From: an uncultured Dongia sp.
Lineage (GTDB): Bacteria; Pseudomonadota; Alphaproteobacteria; Dongiales; Dongiaceae
NCBI RefSeq assembly: GCF_936916975.1
Contig: NZ_CAKZGO010000037.1
Coordinates: forward strand, 1 to 64,000
Direction of reading: 5' to 3'
DNA length: 64,000 nucleotides
Part shown: positions 62,299 through 64,000 of the stretch, one piece after another
Position numbering within the stretch: the stretch's first letter is position 1
Layout of the letters: the number at the start of each line of letters is the position of its first letter
Notes under the pieces: generated by a model
What the model was told of the DNA's origin: nothing
Databases searched by the model: none
The model's input: only the letters and a program-made list of their open reading frames with translations
Made by a program: the position numbers and the translations under genes

Positions 62299-63429
62299 TC
62301 AGAGTTCGGGCTGACCGACCAACGCGCCCTGGAAACCGATTTCCGGCGTCTCGGGCGAGAAGATGGAGGCAAACCAGCCGGGGTTGGGCACGAGTGCCGG
62401 CGGGAAGGCATTGCAGCCCGCCTTCATTTCTTCCCACGACCCGGTTTCGCAATATTTGATGGTCTCGTTGGTGACGATTGGCAGCGGCAGGGTGATGCGG
62501 TGCGGCACATCCTTGCCTTCCAGCTTCTGCACCGCAAGCTTCAACGCATAGCCACCGGAATAAGGCGGCGAGGCATAGGAGATGCGCGGCGCACCAAGCG
62601 GAGCATAGGGCATCTCACCACCCTCGACAGCCGTGCCGATGGGCAGCATCTGGATGCGGCCACCATTGGAGCCTTCGCCAGCGCAAGCCAGCAATTCTTC
62701 CGGCTTCTTGCCGGCTTCGAGCTGCATGGCGTTGGCCGTGAAGCAGCCGACCTGCATCCATAATCCGTCGATGTCGTCCCAGCTGCGCGTCGCCAGGATC
62801 TTCGAAAGCTCCGTGCGGGCCGTCGCCTGGCTCCACATGCCGACCGCTTCCGCAACGATCTTGATGTCGGGATGCTTGGCGAACACTTCCTTCGCGGCCT
62901 TGGTGCGCAAGGTATCGACTGAGGTGCCCGGCACGCCGGTGATGGCCACGATGTTACCCTTGCCGTCGAGCTTCTTCACCAGCCATTCGGCGGTGACACG
63001 GCCAGCTTCCTCCTGGTCGATCGAGATGTTGTAGGCGCAGGGTTCGGTGATCTCGGCGTCATAGGCAAACACCAGGACGCCCTTGTCGCAGGCATTCTTC
63101 ACAGCGGCATTGAGCGCGGTCGGCGAGATCGGGAAAATAACGATCGCCTGGGCGCCGGCCTGCACCATGGCATTGATTTGCTGGATCTGGCGCTGGGCAT
63201 TGGGGCCCGCCACCTGCACCTGCAGATCGACTTTTTCGGCCATCGAGGGATGCGCCGCCATAGCCTTCACCATGTTGGCGGCCTCGGCCTGCCAATCATT
63301 GCCGATGAAACTCATCGACAGGAAAATCTTGAACTTGTCGGCCGCCTGGGCGGTGGCGCCCTGCAGCATGATGGTGGCGCCCAGCGCAAAGGCAAGCCCG
63401 AGCCTCAGCGCACCTTTTAAAGGTGTCAT
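62299..63429 (-). CDS. RbsB-like periplasmic sugar-binding protein
   Basis: The 376-residue protein has a Sec signal (ends QAADKFKIF, cleavage near AQA-A) and a periplasmic-binding-protein I fold: LSMSFIGNDWQAE, AQAIVIFPISPTAL, GNIVAITGVPGTSVD and DGLWMQVG. GGGAGAG lies before ATG 63429. It has several Cys residues, unusual but possible as disulfides. Ligand is a sugar or sugar-like molecule, not determined. First gene of the operon, divergent from GntR. Confidence 0.9.
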   Translation of the reverse strand: MTPLKGALRLGLAFALGATIMLQGATAQAADKFKIFLSMSFIGNDWQAEAANMVKAMAAHPSMAEKVDLQVQVAGPNAQRQIQQINAMVQAGAQAIVIFPISPTALNAAVKNACDKGVLVFAYDAEITEPCAYNISIDQEEAGRVTAEWLVKKLDGKGNIVAITGVPGTSVDTLRTKAAKEVFAKHPDIKIVAEAVGMWSQATARTELSKILATRSWDDIDGLWMQVGCFTANAMQLEAGKKPEELLACAGEGSNGGRIQMLPIGTAVEGGEMPYAPLGAPRISYASPPYSGGYALKLAVQKLEGKDVPHRITLPLPIVTNETIKYCETGSWEEMKAGCNAFPPALVPNPGWFASIFSPETPEIGFQGALVGQPEL

Positions 63430-63527
63430 CGTTTCTCTCCCAAACAAGCGACCGCGTTGTGGCGGATGTCTTTTCGACGTCCTTGCCCCCGATCCACGGT
63501 CACATCAGATCGGGAGCCGATTGTTTT

Positions 63528-63563
63528 TGATCATTTGATCATAAATCAGATATCATAGATCTG
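63528..63563. promoter_or_regulatory. Palindromic operator-like sites before the GntR gene
   Basis: TGATCA-TT-TGATCA at 63528-63541 and an inverted repeat CAGAT(63547-63551)/ATCTG(63559-63563) lie in the 191-base divergent gap between the binding-protein and GntR genes. Size and symmetry suit a GntR/FadR dimer. The gap has no coding gene. Confidence 0.5.
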
Positions 63564-63620
63564 ACAAGCCGTATTCGCGGCTTGACGGAACACCCGCCCA
63601 CCGATAGCCGGTTCGACCAG

Positions 63621-64000
63621 ATGAAAGACGCCATGCCAGCGAGTCGCCCGCGCCGTCGCACCAGCACCCTGCCGCAGATGCAGGTGGCGCGCGTGACGCT
63701 GCCCGACGAGATCTATCGCCAGATCAAGACGATGATCCTGGATGGCGGGCTGATTCCGGGTGAGCTGGTGACGATCCAGGGATTGGCGACGGCGTTCGGC
63801 GTCAGCGCCATGCCGGTGCGCGAGGCGCTGCAGCGTCTCACCGCCGAACGCGCGCTCACCGTGATCTCAGGCCGGTCTGTCGGTATCCCCGAAGTGGACG
63901 CGCGGCGCCTCACCGACCTGTCGCGCGTGCGTGTGGAGATGGAGGGCCTCGCCGCCGAATGGGCAACGCCCCACGTCACGGCGGCCGACCAAGCGAAGCT
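63621..64000 (+). CDS. GntR-family regulator of FadR/FCD type (partial, right edge)
   Basis: The visible 126 codons give a winged HTH: IYRQIKTMILDGGLIPGELV, then LATAFGVSAMPVREALQRL, then the wing LTVISGRSVGIP, followed by the start of an FCD effector domain (DLSRVRVEMEGLAAEWA). The frame continues past the window. ATG 63621 is used; ATG 63633 is also possible. It is divergent from the RbsB-RbsA-permease operon and probably regulates it. Confidence 0.88.
   Translation, partial: MKDAMPASRPRRRTSTLPQMQVARVTLPDEIYRQIKTMILDGGLIPGELVTIQGLATAFGVSAMPVREALQRLTAERALTVISGRSVGIPEVDARRLTDLSRVRVEMEGLAAEWATPHVTAADQAK

Overview
The window is GC-rich, gene-dense bacterial DNA. Gene content (glyQ-glyS, a DUF2336 protein, a Mla/MCE lipid-transport operon with a STAS-MlaE permease, a class I PHA synthase, a speF-type ornithine decarboxylase leader, and many ABC sugar operons with GntR, DeoR or LacI-like control) points to an alphaproteobacterium. 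It looks most like a Rhodospirillales-type soil or rhizosphere heterotroph; the family cannot be fixed by eye. I saw no rRNA, CRISPR array, insertion sequence or prophage gene.

Layout. 1-6 kb holds housekeeping genes: glyQS, a tRNA-modifying methyltransferase set and a long-chain polyprenyl diphosphate synthase. An odd in-frame PPDK/amino-acid:carrier-protein-ligase chimera runs off the left edge. 6-9.7 kb has tRNA-Pro(CGG), PHA synthase and a DUF2336 protein. 9.8-17.4 kb has a class III aminotransferase, the four-gene Mla-like operon, ornithine decarboxylase with a structured leader and upstream small ORF, an Lrp regulator and apt. 17.4-24.4 kb has a REP-like palindrome and nitrogen-compound catabolic genes: amidase, class V aminotransferase, ureohydrolase, a divergent LysR, a cyclase and a VOC-bicupin protein. 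24.4-32.4 kb is the most novel part: a hybrid-free histidine kinase and LuxR protein face a SARP/BTAD-TPR regulator, which leads a tight run of an unknown 136-aa protein, a YcaO, a TfuA and a protein-arginine-deiminase-like enzyme. That run reads as an uncharacterised peptide-modification (RiPP-like) system.

33.5-44.6 kb is a divergent amino-sugar locus. One arm carries MurQ, an ABC importer and an oxidoreductase. The other carries a BadF-type kinase, a GntR/UTRA regulator, a SIS deaminase/isomerase, NagA and a PP2C-like phosphatase. Together they give a plausible PTS-independent route from MurNAc/GlcNAc to fructose-6-phosphate. 44.6-46.6 kb has a FrnE-type DsbA, a methyltransferase and a PepSY-like secreted protein. 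46.6-54.9 kb is a second ABC sugar or polyol operon (SDR, importer, BtpA family, FGGY kinase) with a divergent DeoR regulator and three similar operator-like repeats. 54.9-64 kb is a third system: an RbsB-like binding protein, RbsA, an unusual permease made of two fused RbsC halves, an SDR, an L-gulonate-3-dehydrogenase-like enzyme, a BKACE enzyme and an SMP-30 lactonase, facing a GntR/FCD regulator cut by the right edge. The enzyme set suggests oxidation of a sugar to a lactone, then an acid, then a 3-keto acid that BKACE cleaves with acetyl-CoA.

Starts were chosen from visible ribosome-binding sites, family-typical N-termini and gene overlaps. Family assignments rest on motif recognition only; no database search was possible.
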